From assembly GCA_041666245.1 (NCBI GenBank), contig JBAYHG010000006.1, forward strand, positions 1 to 64,000: a stretch of 64,000 bases of DNA, given 5' to 3'. The notes below the pieces were generated by a model. That model saw only the letters and a list, made by a program, of their open reading frames with translations, searched no databases and had not been told where the DNA came from. Numbering within the stretch: position 1 is the stretch's first letter; the number at the start of each line of letters is the position of its first letter. This document shows, piece by piece, positions 25,739-35,075 of the stretch. Both the position numbers and the translations under genes were made by a program. Origin of the DNA: CAIKAD01 sp041666245. Lineage in GTDB: Bacteria > Patescibacteriota > Gracilibacteria > Peribacterales > Peribacteraceae.

Positions 25739-25993
25739 ACGCAATATATTGAAAGAGAACAGTTTTACGCAGAACAAAGCGACGAAATCGGTGTTCGCTT
25801 CTCGAACAAATTACGGAACTTCCTGCATCGATATGCCTGATCGTGCGGGCAATGAGATGCCGGAGGGATCCCCTACGAATGCCTTCGCCTCACTTGGAGA
25901 CGGAGGAGAACAGTAGGTAGGAGGATTATCGGTATCGTTCGTGAACAGCATGAGATGCTGAATTCTTCGTATAACCAAGCCATAAATCTATTA

Positions 25994-26021
25994 TTTACAA
26001 AATATTCATTTATGATATAAT
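25994..26021 (+). promoter_or_regulatory. Promoter of the SLH protein gene
   Basis: TTTACA (25994-25999), 16-nt spacer, perfect TATAAT (26016-26021) in an AT-rich stretch. The start codon at 26046 leaves a leader of only about 18 nt and no Shine-Dalgarno. Confidence 0.75.
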
Positions 26022-26045
26022 ATATACATCATTTCCCACACAAAC

Positions 26046-27533
26046 ATGGAAACACCGAAGAACATCGCGCGACCGCTGTTCGTTCTCGCGTTCGCCTCTG
26101 CCGTAACGTGCTTTGCCGCAGTGAACGGGAACGAGAAGCTCCAGGCATCCGTGGGCGACTTCGTCGCCACCGTGTCGTCGCAGCTCCATATCAACACGAC
26201 AACGGAGCTCTCCCCCATCGGACCCTACAAGGCGAGCTGCTTCCTGGGCCAGATGGACGATGGTGTCGCCCCCAACTTCGACGATGCCGATGCGGGGGAG
26301 GGGTACGCGAAAATGAACCTGAGCAGCACCGATTATAAATCCTTCGAGGAAGTGTACTGCGACGAACCCGATTTCAGCTACCTGATACCGACGTTCTGCG
26401 AAGCAAACCCCGACGGTTCCTTCCAGATGCTTGTGGCGCTCTTCAACGAAGATGGCACGTTCCGAAAAAAGGGGTGCGGGATGTACGGCTGCAAGACAAC
26501 GCCGTGCGCGGAAACCCTGAAAGGCGCCTGCATGGTGCTCGACGCCTCCCTGTACCCTGCCGCCGAAGGGAGTCTCCCCTCCTTCGGAGATCCCGATGAG
26601 GGCGAAGGATACGCCAAGGAAGAAGTGGGCAACTACTTCAACACGATGAACCGGATCGACTCAAATTGTGAGTATTTCAGCCTGGTGGACAGATTCTGTG
26701 CGTCGAATCCAGGAGCTTCCTACAAGAAACTCTCCGTGGGATACACGCAAGATGACGCAAACTCCTACGTGAATTGCTATACGGCGGCCTGCGAGACATT
26801 CACCTGCCCCGCCACCGGCTCCGCTACCGACACCCCTGTCACGGGCACAACAACGACCGGCGGGGATAGCGACGACGAAGAGGAAACCTATGGCCATCCG
26901 GCCGCCGGCTACGAGGACGAGGTGAAGGCGAAGACGAATATCCTCCTCCAGTCCGCCACCTTCTCTGACCCCGTTCTCACGGACTTCAGCGCGTTCAAGA
27001 ATCCCTTCCCGGACACGGACCTCACGCAGCTGACCGGTCAGGCGGCGGCAGAGCTCTATCGGCGCAGCGCGCTCGGCGGTTTCCCGGATGGTGAATTCAA
27101 GAGCGATCGTCCGGTGAACCGCGCAGAAGCGGCGAAGTTCCTCCTGCTCACGCGCGACGAATCGGTGAAAGAGTCGGCGACGAACGGAACCTTCCCGGAT
27201 GTCCTGAAGGGCCAGTGGTACACGAAGTACGTCGTCGCCGCGGCCAACGAAGGGATCATCGGCGGCTACCCCGACGGCACATTCAAACCCGGAAACCAGG
27301 TGAAGACCGCGGAATTCCTGAAGATGCTGACGCTCACCTTCGGGCTCGAGGAGAACATGAACTTCGCGTACACGGACGTTCCCGCAGACAGCTGGTTCGC
27401 CCCCTACGCGGGTATCGCCGAGGTGTACGAGCTCTTCCCAGGTCGTTCGACCAAACTGTCACCCGACAAGCCGCTGTCTCGCGGCGACGTCGCGGTGGCC
27501 ATCTACCAGTACCTCGCACACCGGGAGGATTGA
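26046..27533 (+). CDS. SLH-domain surface protein
   Basis: This 495-residue protein has an N-terminal signal or anchor (residues 9-25), then two related Cys-containing modules (about 55-160 and 162-260; shared DxDxGEGYAK, FCxxNP, YxxxC). A Thr/Gly linker follows. Residues about 335-490 are three S-layer homology repeats (GGFPDGEFKSDRPVNRAEAA; FPDV...WYTKYV...GYPDGTFKPG; YTDVPADSWFAPY). SLH domains bind cell-wall polymers and hold S-layer proteins on the surface. It has a strong promoter and terminator, consistent with high expression from a single-gene unit. Confidence 0.92.
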   Translation: METPKNIARPLFVLAFASAVTCFAAVNGNEKLQASVGDFVATVSSQLHINTTTELSPIGPYKASCFLGQMDDGVAPNFDDADAGEGYAKMNLSSTDYKSFEEVYCDEPDFSYLIPTFCEANPDGSFQMLVALFNEDGTFRKKGCGMYGCKTTPCAETLKGACMVLDASLYPAAEGSLPSFGDPDEGEGYAKEEVGNYFNTMNRIDSNCEYFSLVDRFCASNPGASYKKLSVGYTQDDANSYVNCYTAACETFTCPATGSATDTPVTGTTTTGGDSDDEEETYGHPAAGYEDEVKAKTNILLQSATFSDPVLTDFSAFKNPFPDTDLTQLTGQAAAELYRRSALGGFPDGEFKSDRPVNRAEAAKFLLLTRDESVKESATNGTFPDVLKGQWYTKYVVAAANEGIIGGYPDGTFKPGNQVKTAEFLKMLTLTFGLEENMNFAYTDVPADSWFAPYAGIAEVYELFPGRSTKLSPDKPLSRGDVAVAIYQYLAHRED

Positions 27534-27556
27534 GATCTCACATCGAACTGAAAATA

Positions 27557-27582
27557 GGCTCCGCAAGACGCGGGGCCTTTTT
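27557..27582 (+). terminator. Rho-independent terminator after the SLH gene
   Basis: GGCTCCGC-AAGAC-GCGGGGCC stem (8 bp with one G-U) followed by TTTTT, 24 bp after the stop codon. Confidence 0.9.
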
Positions 27583-27710
27583 CGATGCCACGAGAAAGGC
27601 GCGAGGAGACAAACGTAAGTTGCATCACTGACGCACCGTCCCTGCAACGGCGAATGCTGGAGGGGCACATCATCCGGAGTACTGTACGTGCGATCCCCTC
27701 CCTCCATTCT

Positions 27711-28100
27711 ATGAGACACATTTCGCTCGGCGCGTTCCTCGTCACTGCTTCGCTGTTGCTCGTCACCGGTTGCTCTCCCTCCGCTCCCGCACCGAGCGGG
27801 ACTCCCAACGGAGGCGCGGCCCCTGTTGCGCCTGCCACCGGGAAGGCGGACACAGGAAAGATGACGGATGATATCTTCGTGGAACTCAGCGCGCAGGAGA
27901 TGTACCACGACGGGATCGACCCCGAGGCGTGGGGTGCTTCCGGCGGAGGAAGGGATCGCCTGTACGCGCGCTACGGCGTGACGGCGGAGCAGGCATCGGC
28001 GTTCGCGGAGAGCATCGGCAAGAACGGCGGGTACGACCGCGCGATCCAGCTGATGGACAGAGTGGACAAGCGCCTCAAGGAACTGCAGGCAGGGAAGTGA
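27711..28100 (+). CDS. Lipoprotein
   Basis: The start MRHISLGAFLVTASLL (ATG 27711) gives a lipoprotein signal peptide with lipobox LVTGC (Cys near residue 20); upstream in-frame codons are not used. A Pro/Ala/Gly linker leads into a roughly 80-residue helical domain (MTDDIFVELSAQEMYHD, YGVTAEQASAFAESIG). The protein would be anchored to the outer face of the membrane by its N-terminal lipid. The domain is not assigned to a family. Confidence 0.8.
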   Translation: MRHISLGAFLVTASLLLVTGCSPSAPAPSGTPNGGAAPVAPATGKADTGKMTDDIFVELSAQEMYHDGIDPEAWGASGGGRDRLYARYGVTAEQASAFAESIGKNGGYDRAIQLMDRVDKRLKELQAGK

Positions 28101-28152
28101 GACCTCTTCACAGAAAACAATCACGGCGGAGTGCCAAAAGCACGGAGCCGGA

Positions 28153-28227
28153 TGGAGGTGCCGGCGGGAATTGCACCCGCGTATGGGGGTTTTGCAGACC
28201 CCTGCCTTACTACTTGGCTACGGCACC
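28153..28227 (-). tRNA. tRNA-Cys (GCA)
   Basis: On the minus strand it reads GGTGCCGTAGCCAAG, anticodon loop TCTGCAAAA with GCA anticodon, T-arm GCGGGTGCAATTCCCGC, acceptor CGGCACC, T discriminator and encoded CCA. 75 nt. It lies in the gap between two lipoprotein genes. Confidence 0.95.
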
Positions 28228-28290
28228 GTCGGTAGAGAGGATAGAGGGAATCCGCAGAGAGGTGAAGAGCGGAACTCCCCCTCCTCATTT

Positions 28291-28878
28291 CTATTTCTTC
28301 GGCTCCGTAAACGTCAGCGACTTCAGGATGAGGAGGAACTGCTTGTCGAGTGTGTCGGTGGGTGAGAGTGGCGAGAAACCGGTGACGGTATACCCCGTGC
28401 CGGTCGTCGTCCCGTCTCCCGACACTGCGCTGATCTGGTAGAAGCGCACGCGAGGCTGATCGCCAGCAGGCTGTGCGGTGTAGATGTGAATCTCCACGCT
28501 CTTCCCGTCCACAATTGCCGCCCGCACATCCACCAATTGGTACCCAGGGAGGGACGCCACCGAACGAATGGAAGACTTGCTGTAATCGGGGGAAGTGAAG
28601 ACTCCCGTCAGTGGCTCGGCGGTGAGAATGACATTGGGAAATTGTCCTGAGACGGGCTTCACCGTTTGGAATGCGACGATCGCCTCGGGGGGGACGCCCA
28701 GAAGATCCAGTCGCTCACGATTCATTTCCTCCCAGCCGGACGGAAGGCACACACCGACACTGCCGTTCCAGAACTGCTGCGTACAGGTCGTCACACTCGT
28801 CGTGGTGCTGCTCGAGCCGCACCCGGCGAGGAAGAGGAGGAGGCCCATGGAACAGAGAATGGAGCGTCGTGCTTGCAT
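28291..28878 (-). CDS. Lipoprotein
   Basis: A 195-residue protein with signal peptide and lipobox FLAGC (Cys near residue 20), then a short Ser/Thr linker. The domain (GVCLPSGWEEMNRERL, then a beta-rich stretch ending LILKSLTFTE) has the layout of PsbP-like/DUF1795 lipoproteins, where a short C-P-x-G-W start precedes an alpha-beta fold. The assignment to that fold is tentative. It would be anchored to the outer face of the membrane. Confidence 0.8.
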   Translation of the reverse strand: MQARRSILCSMGLLLFLAGCGSSSTTTSVTTCTQQFWNGSVGVCLPSGWEEMNRERLDLLGVPPEAIVAFQTVKPVSGQFPNVILTAEPLTGVFTSPDYSKSSIRSVASLPGYQLVDVRAAIVDGKSVEIHIYTAQPAGDQPRVRFYQISAVSGDGTTTGTGYTVTGFSPLSPTDTLDKQFLLILKSLTFTEPKK

Positions 28879-29022
28879 GAGCGCATCCTAGTCGCAGGAA
28901 CCCTCTCCCGCAAAAAACGTCTGAGGATGGGGACAGGAAATGTAATGGACAGAGGTGGAAATCATCGTGAAACGTGAAGCCCGTGCATTGAGGAAATGCC
29001 CCAAAAATGTTAGAATAATGCG

Positions 29023-31443
29023 ATGACCAAAACACACATCCGATTCACAGCCTTACTGCTTTCCCTGGCCTTCCCGCTGACAGCATGGAGTGCGGGAATG
29101 CTGCGCATCGACGATTCCATAGCGGGCATCGGCATGCTCGTCTCGGCCTCGGGTTTCACAGGCCAGCAGAATGCAGACCTCGTTCTCATTCCGCCTTCCG
29201 GCGACTACGCCGTCTTCCCCCTCACGATTGATGAGACCGGAAAGGGTGAGATACGCGTGCCGGGAACGAGCGTGGAAACCGCCGGCGAGTATCGGGCATT
29301 CCTGGGAAGCGGCGGCGAGCGCCTCTCCTCGGACACCGTCTTTCAGGTGTTGCCAGACAGCGTGGATACCGAAGCTTCTTCCCTCAGCGCAAACCGCAGG
29401 ACGCTTCGCGCCGACTCCTCGGACGCCGTCACGGTGACGGTGGCCCTGCAGGACCGCTACGGCAATCCCCTCTCCGACCGTCCGGTGGAACTGCGCGCCA
29501 ACCCCGCGTCCGTCGTCATCGAGGAGGAACAGCGTGACACGGACGAGATGGGAGAGAAGATCTTCACCGTCACGGCATCGCGCGAGGGGAGCTTCACGCT
29601 CCGCGCGATCGACCTCCTCAGCAACACCCTCCTCACGCAGGTACTGACCATGAATGCCGGCGCGACATCCACCTCACCCTCTCCCTACGCCGCGCAACTG
29701 ATACAGCAGGCTGAGGCTGCACTTCCGACGGCGAACGTGGCATTCGGCAAACAGACCGGCTTCGAAGTGACGGTTGAACCGCGGCGACTCAACATCAACG
29801 ACCTCGGAAATCTCACCATCCGCGCAGTCGATGCCGACGGCAATACCGTCGAGGATTACGCGGGGACCGCGGATATTTCGTGTTCCACCGACCCGGACGC
29901 GATCCTCCCCGGCTTCAGCGACCGTCCGAAACATGGGAGCGTCGAGTTCATCAGCAAGAACCTCGGACGGAAGTTCCTCCCGCTCTCCGTGAGCTTCAAG
30001 CGAACGGGGCGTCACATCCTGCACGTGGAAGACACCGCGGACTCGAGTCTGTCCGGCGAAATCCTCGTGACGGTGACTCCCGAAGGCGCAACGGACCTGA
30101 CTGAGCCGCTCACGATCACCTCCCACACGCAGAACGGCACCATCCGGGAAACGATCGTGACCGTCGAAGGCGTGGGCCAGCCGTACACGACCGTCGAGAT
30201 AACCGGCGGCGTGAAGAAGGCGACGGGCGACACGGATGATCGCGGGCTCTTCTCGATCCCGGTGACGCTGGATCCGACCTACAACGAATACACGCTTCAC
30301 ATCTCGGATAATGTCGGCGACGAATACACACTCCACCTCGTACGGGACGCCGATCCGCCCGTGATCACATCGGCGACCTACGCACCCGAAGGCGCACAGG
30401 AAGGCACGCAAGTCCTCCTCGTTGTACAGGGCGAGCCGGGACTGTCGGACGTGAAGATGCGCCTCAGTGAACAGGAGTACACGCTGGCGGAAGATGATCT
30501 GAAACCCGGCGTGTACCAGCTGCTCTTCACCGCACCGGCAATGGGCACCTACCACCCGAGCATCCTCTCGCGCGACACCGCAGGAAACCGCTCCGAGCTC
30601 CTCACAACGTTCACGGTTAGCCCCAGCAAGCTCCCGATGGTGAAGCGCGTGAAGGTCAAAGCGCAGGCCGCAGGTGTAGATCTCTCCTGGGATCTCCTGA
30701 CCACCGAAACGGTGGATCACTACCGCGTCTACGTCGGAGAAACACCGGAAGAATTCGGCAACACGCTCGACACCCCGGACGCCGCACAAGCCGAAGCGAC
30801 CGTCACCGGACTCAAGGGCGGCGTGACGTACTACTTCGCCGTCACCGCCGTACAGGGAGAACGTGAGAGCGACAAGAGCGAGATCGTTTCCACCCGGGCT
30901 CTCGGCCTCTCCCTCACGCTGACACCGCAGGACGCCGCCCTCCTCGCGGAGTGGTCCCTCCCCGGTGAACTCTCGATCGACTCCTTCCGCATCGAGTACG
31001 GCGTCTCTCCGGACAAACTGAGTGAAGTACGAACGATGAAGGGAGGTGACATGACTGCAGACGAAAAACGATCTCTCACACTGCGCGACCTCCTGCCGGG
31101 TGTCACGTACTACGTGAAAGTGACGCCGGTCGCGGCCACCGGCGATCCTCTGCCGGAACTCACGGCCGCCGCGGAAGGCTCACCGCTCCAGCCCGGTGCA
31201 TTCCACGCTGCTCCGCCGGACATGCTGCCTGAAGGGTCGGGTGCGCTGATCGGCTTCGATGACACGTTGGCCCCGGCCGCCCCGGAGCCTCCCCTCCTCG
31301 AGCGAAACGGTCTCCCCTCCTTCGTCTGGTGGACCGCGGGAGTAGCCGGTGCGGCATTCGTCCTCTTCGTGGCACACAGTCGCAGCAACAGAAAAAACAA
31401 TGAACGGTTCCTCCGCGCAATGGAGGCGCGCTACCATTCCTGA
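29023..31443 (+). CDS. Large Ig-like/fibronectin type III surface protein
   Basis: An 806-residue protein with signal peptide (residues 1-23, ending WSA). Several Ig-like domains follow (including invasin/Big_1-like VTVALQDRYGNPLSDRPVEL and IRAVDADGNTVEDYAG), then two fibronectin type III domains near 530-720 (VDLSWDLLTTETVDHYRVYV; TGLKGGVTYYFAVTAV; LLPGVTYYVKVTPV). A C-terminal membrane helix (WWTAGVAGAAFVLFVAH) precedes a basic tail. The bulk is outside, with the C-terminus in the cytosol. The architecture suits adhesion to a host or neighbour cell. The PfkB gene starts 7 bp downstream. Confidence 0.88.
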   Translation: MTKTHIRFTALLLSLAFPLTAWSAGMLRIDDSIAGIGMLVSASGFTGQQNADLVLIPPSGDYAVFPLTIDETGKGEIRVPGTSVETAGEYRAFLGSGGERLSSDTVFQVLPDSVDTEASSLSANRRTLRADSSDAVTVTVALQDRYGNPLSDRPVELRANPASVVIEEEQRDTDEMGEKIFTVTASREGSFTLRAIDLLSNTLLTQVLTMNAGATSTSPSPYAAQLIQQAEAALPTANVAFGKQTGFEVTVEPRRLNINDLGNLTIRAVDADGNTVEDYAGTADISCSTDPDAILPGFSDRPKHGSVEFISKNLGRKFLPLSVSFKRTGRHILHVEDTADSSLSGEILVTVTPEGATDLTEPLTITSHTQNGTIRETIVTVEGVGQPYTTVEITGGVKKATGDTDDRGLFSIPVTLDPTYNEYTLHISDNVGDEYTLHLVRDADPPVITSATYAPEGAQEGTQVLLVVQGEPGLSDVKMRLSEQEYTLAEDDLKPGVYQLLFTAPAMGTYHPSILSRDTAGNRSELLTTFTVSPSKLPMVKRVKVKAQAAGVDLSWDLLTTETVDHYRVYVGETPEEFGNTLDTPDAAQAEATVTGLKGGVTYYFAVTAVQGERESDKSEIVSTRALGLSLTLTPQDAALLAEWSLPGELSIDSFRIEYGVSPDKLSEVRTMKGGDMTADEKRSLTLRDLLPGVTYYVKVTPVAATGDPLPELTAAAEGSPLQPGAFHAAPPDMLPEGSGALIGFDDTLAPAAPEPPLLERNGLPSFVWWTAGVAGAAFVLFVAHSRSNRKNNERFLRAMEARYHS

Positions 31444-31450
31444 CATCGCC

Positions 31451-32464
31451 ATGGACGCCTCCCGATCCAAGCCGCGCACGATGTCCATCGGAGGAGCCAC
31501 GTTCGACCTCTTCGTCCGGACGGATCAGAAGTTCATGAAAGAGGATGGAGGGGGAAAGACATTGAATCTTCCGATTGGCGCCAAAGTCCGTGTGCTCGAC
31601 GTCATCGAAACCTGCGGCGGTGGCGCATCCAATACCGCAGTCGGCCTCAGCCGTCTCCAGTGCGACGCGGCATTCTGCGGCGTCGTGGGCAGCGACCAGT
31701 GGGGAGAGAAACTCCTCAAAAATCTCCAGAGCGAACACGTGGATACGCGCTGGGCGACGGTGGTCGACGGTGAGACAAGCAGCTTCTCCATCATCCTCTC
31801 CGTCTCGAGCGGAGAGCGGATCATTCTGTACGAACCGGGTACCAACGAGCACCTGCATGACGTGACGTTCGACCGCGAGGAGATTCGCCATCGGAATTGG
31901 ATCTTCCTGAACCACCTGCACAAGGACAGCATCGCCATCCAGGATGACCTCTCCCATGCATTGGGGCAGGCCGCAGGGAGCGTGGGACTCACGTGGAATC
32001 CCGGCGGCGCACAGGTGGAGCAGGGATGTTCGGCTCCCGCGCATCTCCAATTGCTGGGTCATACGTCGCTCCTTCTCCTGAACAAGGAGGAAGCGCTGGC
32101 CTTCACGAAGAAAGAGAATGTGGAGGAGGCGACGAAGAAGCTCCTCGACACGGGAGCGAGAATCGTCTGCATCACGGATGGTGGCAACGGAGCAACGGCG
32201 ACAGATAAAAACGGGTCTTGGTATTGCCCGTCCAAAGGGGAAGATGTCGTGGACACGACGGGTGCCGGTGACGCGTTCGGCATCGGCTGCACGTGGGCTC
32301 TCGTGAATGGTTTTGACTTGCCAACAATGCTCCAGGCAGGTACCATAAACGCTACGAGCGTCCTCTCTCAAATGGGCGCCCAAGCAGGACTCCTCACAGA
32401 CATCGAGATGCGTACCCGGCTCCAGTCCAGACCCCCCGATGTCAGTGCACGGAAGCACTCCTGA
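31451..32464 (+). CDS. PfkB-family carbohydrate/nucleoside kinase
   Basis: The start MDASRSKPRTMSIGG (ATG 31451) is 7 bp after the adhesin stop. Ribokinase-fold motifs: SIGGATFDLF at the N-terminus, ETCGGGASNTAVGLSRL (signature 1), and DTTGAGDAFGIGCTW near residue 272 (signature 2 with the catalytic Asp of GAGD). Such enzymes phosphorylate ribose, adenosine, fructose-phosphate or related sugars; the substrate cannot be read from the sequence. 337 residues. Coupling to a surface adhesin is unexpected and may only reflect operon packing. Confidence 0.9.
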   Translation: MDASRSKPRTMSIGGATFDLFVRTDQKFMKEDGGGKTLNLPIGAKVRVLDVIETCGGGASNTAVGLSRLQCDAAFCGVVGSDQWGEKLLKNLQSEHVDTRWATVVDGETSSFSIILSVSSGERIILYEPGTNEHLHDVTFDREEIRHRNWIFLNHLHKDSIAIQDDLSHALGQAAGSVGLTWNPGGAQVEQGCSAPAHLQLLGHTSLLLLNKEEALAFTKKENVEEATKKLLDTGARIVCITDGGNGATATDKNGSWYCPSKGEDVVDTTGAGDAFGIGCTWALVNGFDLPTMLQAGTINATSVLSQMGAQAGLLTDIEMRTRLQSRPPDVSARKHS

Positions 32465-32480
32465 TCTTCTCCCCTCTTCT

Positions 32481-33095
32481 ATGTCCGACGACGCATTGGT
32501 ACAGGTACAGGAACTCATCGACAGCGCGCAGGCATCGCTGAAGACGGCGCACGCGCTCCTGCGGGAAATGACCGGTGTCACCGATTCCGCCCGCGAGCGG
32601 CATGTGCTGCGCGCCGGGACCATGGCATCGGGTCAGGTAAGCGGAAGGGTGATCGAAGGCATCTTCGACGGGCAGAACATGGTGGACGCACGCGGCCAGA
32701 CCTACCCGGTCCCCGCCAACTACGCATCGAAGAGCAAACTCGTGGAGAGCGACGGCATGAAGCTGACCATCACCGACGAGGGCAAGTTCATCTACAAGCA
32801 GATCGCCCCGGTTCCCCGCCGCACCGTGCTCGGCGTCCTCATCCAGGAGGACGGTCAGTACAAGGTGCTCGCCGAGGGCAAGGCCTTCCGCGTCCTCCTC
32901 GCTTCCGTCACGTTCTACCGCGCCGAAGTGGGTGACCAGGTGACGATCCTCTTGCCGAAAGACGGCGACGCCAAGTGGGGCGCCGTGGAAGCCGTGATCC
33001 CCAAGCACATCGCCGAAGCCGCTGCGAAGGCGCAGATCGAAGGCGAGAGCAGCCAGGGAGAGGATGGGGAATTGAGCCCGGCGATCGACAAGTAA
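32481..33095 (+). CDS. Conserved-looking hypothetical protein
   Basis: The start MSDDALVQVQELIDSAQ (ATG 32481) is 16 bp after the kinase. 204 residues: an N-terminal helical segment (QELIDSAQASLKTAHALLREM), then a beta-rich middle (GRVIEGIFDGQNMVDARG, YPVPANYASKSKLVE, TDEGKFIYKQ) and an acidic tail. It has no signal peptide. Good codon use and operon position support a real gene; the function is unknown. The TAA stop is directly followed by a GGCAGGAACG word array. Confidence 0.75.
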   Translation: MSDDALVQVQELIDSAQASLKTAHALLREMTGVTDSARERHVLRAGTMASGQVSGRVIEGIFDGQNMVDARGQTYPVPANYASKSKLVESDGMKLTITDEGKFIYKQIAPVPRRTVLGVLIQEDGQYKVLAEGKAFRVLLASVTFYRAEVGDQVTILLPKDGDAKWGAVEAVIPKHIAEAAAKAQIEGESSQGEDGELSPAIDK

Positions 33096-33672
33096 GGCAG
33101 GAACGTAAGGAAGGGCAGGAACGTCAGCTTTGAACGAGTCTCGTGAGAAGGAAACTCAGTCTTGCGCAATGATCAATATATGGACGAGCAATTTCATCGG
33201 AAACCATACCCAGCGCACATGCGAGATTGATGAAGGTATCAACCTCAACAACGGATCCCCTTGCCCGAACATAGAAAAAAATCCTGTGCGCCTTCGTAGG
33301 CATCGCAGAACCCTCAGCAATATTCGCCATCACGGAACTGGTAGCTCTCCGCAGTTGAGATGTCATGTTGAACTGTTCACTCTTCGGCAAAGAGGCCGTT
33401 ATTTGATAGATGGAAACGCAAAGTCTTTTGGCCTCCTGCCACACAATGAGCCTTCGGAACCCAACATCATTCGTTCGCATGTTGATAGCATGTGAAATCG
33501 CGGAACGAATATCCAGAACGGAATAATTATTCCTGGGGAGGGGGAGGCCGTTTTCAACAAACACATCAGCAGAAGAGCGTTCCTTGTACGCATGGAACGT
33601 CCCTGCCTTCTCTGCCCTTTCTGTCCTTTCTGCCTTCTCTGCCCTTTCTGCCTTCTCTGCCCTCCCACGAGA
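33092..33672. mobile_element. Inverted word arrays (TTCCTGCC family) enclosing a four-helix-bundle gene
   Basis: The left arm 33092-33123 is AAGGCAGGAACGTAAGGAAG then GGCAGGAACGT. The right arm 33588-33672 is repeated CTGCCTTCTCTGCCCTTTC words, the inverted sense. Between them is only the gene at 33124-33480. The same layout, with different words, encloses the second four-helix-bundle gene at 52717-53124. Confidence 0.6.
33124..33480 (-). CDS. Four-helix-bundle protein (S23/Avd-like, 23S rRNA IVS type)
   Basis: The start MRTNDVGFRRLIVWQ (ATG 33480) is chosen because the family begins near the FxxLxVWQxA motif; the frame is open to 33564. About 118 residues, with WQEAKRLCVSIYQIT, SQLRRATSSVMANIAEGS (the family's LxRAxxSxxxNIAEG signature), and a helical C-terminus. 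The family is found in intervening sequences of 23S rRNA genes, and its relative Avd assists diversity-generating retroelements. The molecular role of the stand-alone form is unknown. It is tightly enclosed by inverted word arrays. Confidence 0.88.
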   Translation of the reverse strand: MRTNDVGFRRLIVWQEAKRLCVSIYQITASLPKSEQFNMTSQLRRATSSVMANIAEGSAMPTKAHRIFFYVRARGSVVEVDTFINLACALGMVSDEIARPYIDHCARLSFLLTRLVQS

Positions 33673-33711
33673 GGTGGCACTCCCGCCCGCCCTGCGCTAC
33701 TCTCAGCACCC

Positions 33712-35007
33712 GTGTCCCTCCGCACCAAAATCCTCGGCCCCATCCTCGCCGCGATCATCGTCGTAGCGGCTCTGCTCGGCTTCCTGTGGCTGGAACGATC
33801 ACAGGCACTCCTGGGACTCGGCGAGAAGCTCCGCGCTCCGCTCGACCTCGCCGCCAACCTCACGCAATCATCGGATGATGCCTGGACCGGCGACCGTGCG
33901 CTCCTGCATTTGCGTCAGGGCGATCTGCTCGCGCTCTCTGGCGACTGGCAGGGGGCGGAGAAAGAGTACCGGCAATCCGTGGATGCCGATGGCGGTGTGA
34001 TGGCGTTGAAGAAACTGGTCACCGCACAGCTGCAGCGCAGAGACATCGCCGGTGCCGAGGGGACGGTGGAACGCCTCAGACGCGAGGGCGCACGAGCGGA
34101 GGACATTCTCCTCCTCGACGTCTCGATTGCGCTCCGGAAGAACGAACCGGACGCAGCGAAAGACCTCCTCTCGGAAGCAGGCGACTCTCCGCAGAAACAC
34201 TACGGTGCCGCTCTCCTCGCCATCGTCAGCGGTGACCACGCGACGGCACAGGAAGAGCTCAAGGCCGTGGAGGCGGGCTGGGACCCGGTCCTCCGGGCGC
34301 AGGCTCGCACACTCCTCTCCGCATACGAGGAGTATGACCTCTTTCCGGAGAGCACGGCAACGCACCTCCTGACGCTCCTCTCCCGTGCGCTCGCACAGGT
34401 GCAGGAGTGCGAGATCGCCCTCCCGCTCCTCACAAACGTCACGGCGCAGCAGGATGACTACCGCGACGCATGGATCGTGAAGGGGTACTGCGAACTCGTG
34501 ACGGAACGTTACGAACCTGCACTCGCCTCACTCGAACGTGCGTACGCGCTCGACCCGGAGAAACCCGAGATTCAGTACTTCCTCGGACGCACGTACGCAG
34601 CGCTCAAGGACTACAAGAACGCCGAGACCTTCCTGCAGTACGCACTCCGAAACGGCTTCCAGCCCGAGCGGGAAGTCCGTCGTGCCATCGCTGCATCCGC
34701 GCTCGCCTCCGGCAATACCTCCCTCGCCTTCGATCAGTACCGCGAGCTGGCCACGGCTTCCGGCTCCGACCTTGCGAGCATCGAGAAATTCGTCGGCCTC
34801 GCGCTGCAGGCAGGAAAGAACGACGAGGCACATGCCGCAGCCGTGAGCGCAACCGAACGGTGGCCGGACTCCGGCAAGGCATTCAGCCTGCTCGGCTACA
34901 GCGCCGCTGCGAAGGATCTGAAGGACGAGGCCCGCACGGCCTTCACGAAGGCATTGGAATTGGACCCGACGCTCGATGATGTGAAGCAGAAATTGGTGGA
35001 TCTTTAG
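33712..35007 (+). CDS. Membrane-anchored TPR protein
   Basis: The frame is open from 33592, but the first 40 residues there are just the translated CTGCC array (Cys/Pro/Leu). GTG 33712 (VSLRTKILGPILAA) is the likely start. One membrane helix (residues 8-26) is followed by about 400 residues of tetratricopeptide repeats (LLHLRQGDLLALSGDWQGAE, PEIQYFLGRTYAALKDYKNA, KAFSLLGYSAAAKDLKDEA). It probably scaffolds an envelope complex. Its 3' end is duplicated at 35633-35680. Confidence 0.85.
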   Translation: MSLRTKILGPILAAIIVVAALLGFLWLERSQALLGLGEKLRAPLDLAANLTQSSDDAWTGDRALLHLRQGDLLALSGDWQGAEKEYRQSVDADGGVMALKKLVTAQLQRRDIAGAEGTVERLRREGARAEDILLLDVSIALRKNEPDAAKDLLSEAGDSPQKHYGAALLAIVSGDHATAQEELKAVEAGWDPVLRAQARTLLSAYEEYDLFPESTATHLLTLLSRALAQVQECEIALPLLTNVTAQQDDYRDAWIVKGYCELVTERYEPALASLERAYALDPEKPEIQYFLGRTYAALKDYKNAETFLQYALRNGFQPEREVRRAIAASALASGNTSLAFDQYRELATASGSDLASIEKFVGLALQAGKNDEAHAAAVSATERWPDSGKAFSLLGYSAAAKDLKDEARTAFTKALELDPTLDDVKQKLVDL

Positions 35008-35075
35008 ACTGCCTCTCCGAAAGAAGATCTGTCGCGTATTGAAATGCGCGAAGTTTTCTTTACACTTCCCGTTCC

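Noticed and set aside
33592..33711. N-terminal extension of the TPR protein (Cys/Pro/Leu-rich)
   Set aside because: It is only the translated CTGCC word array; the membrane helix begins after GTG 33712.
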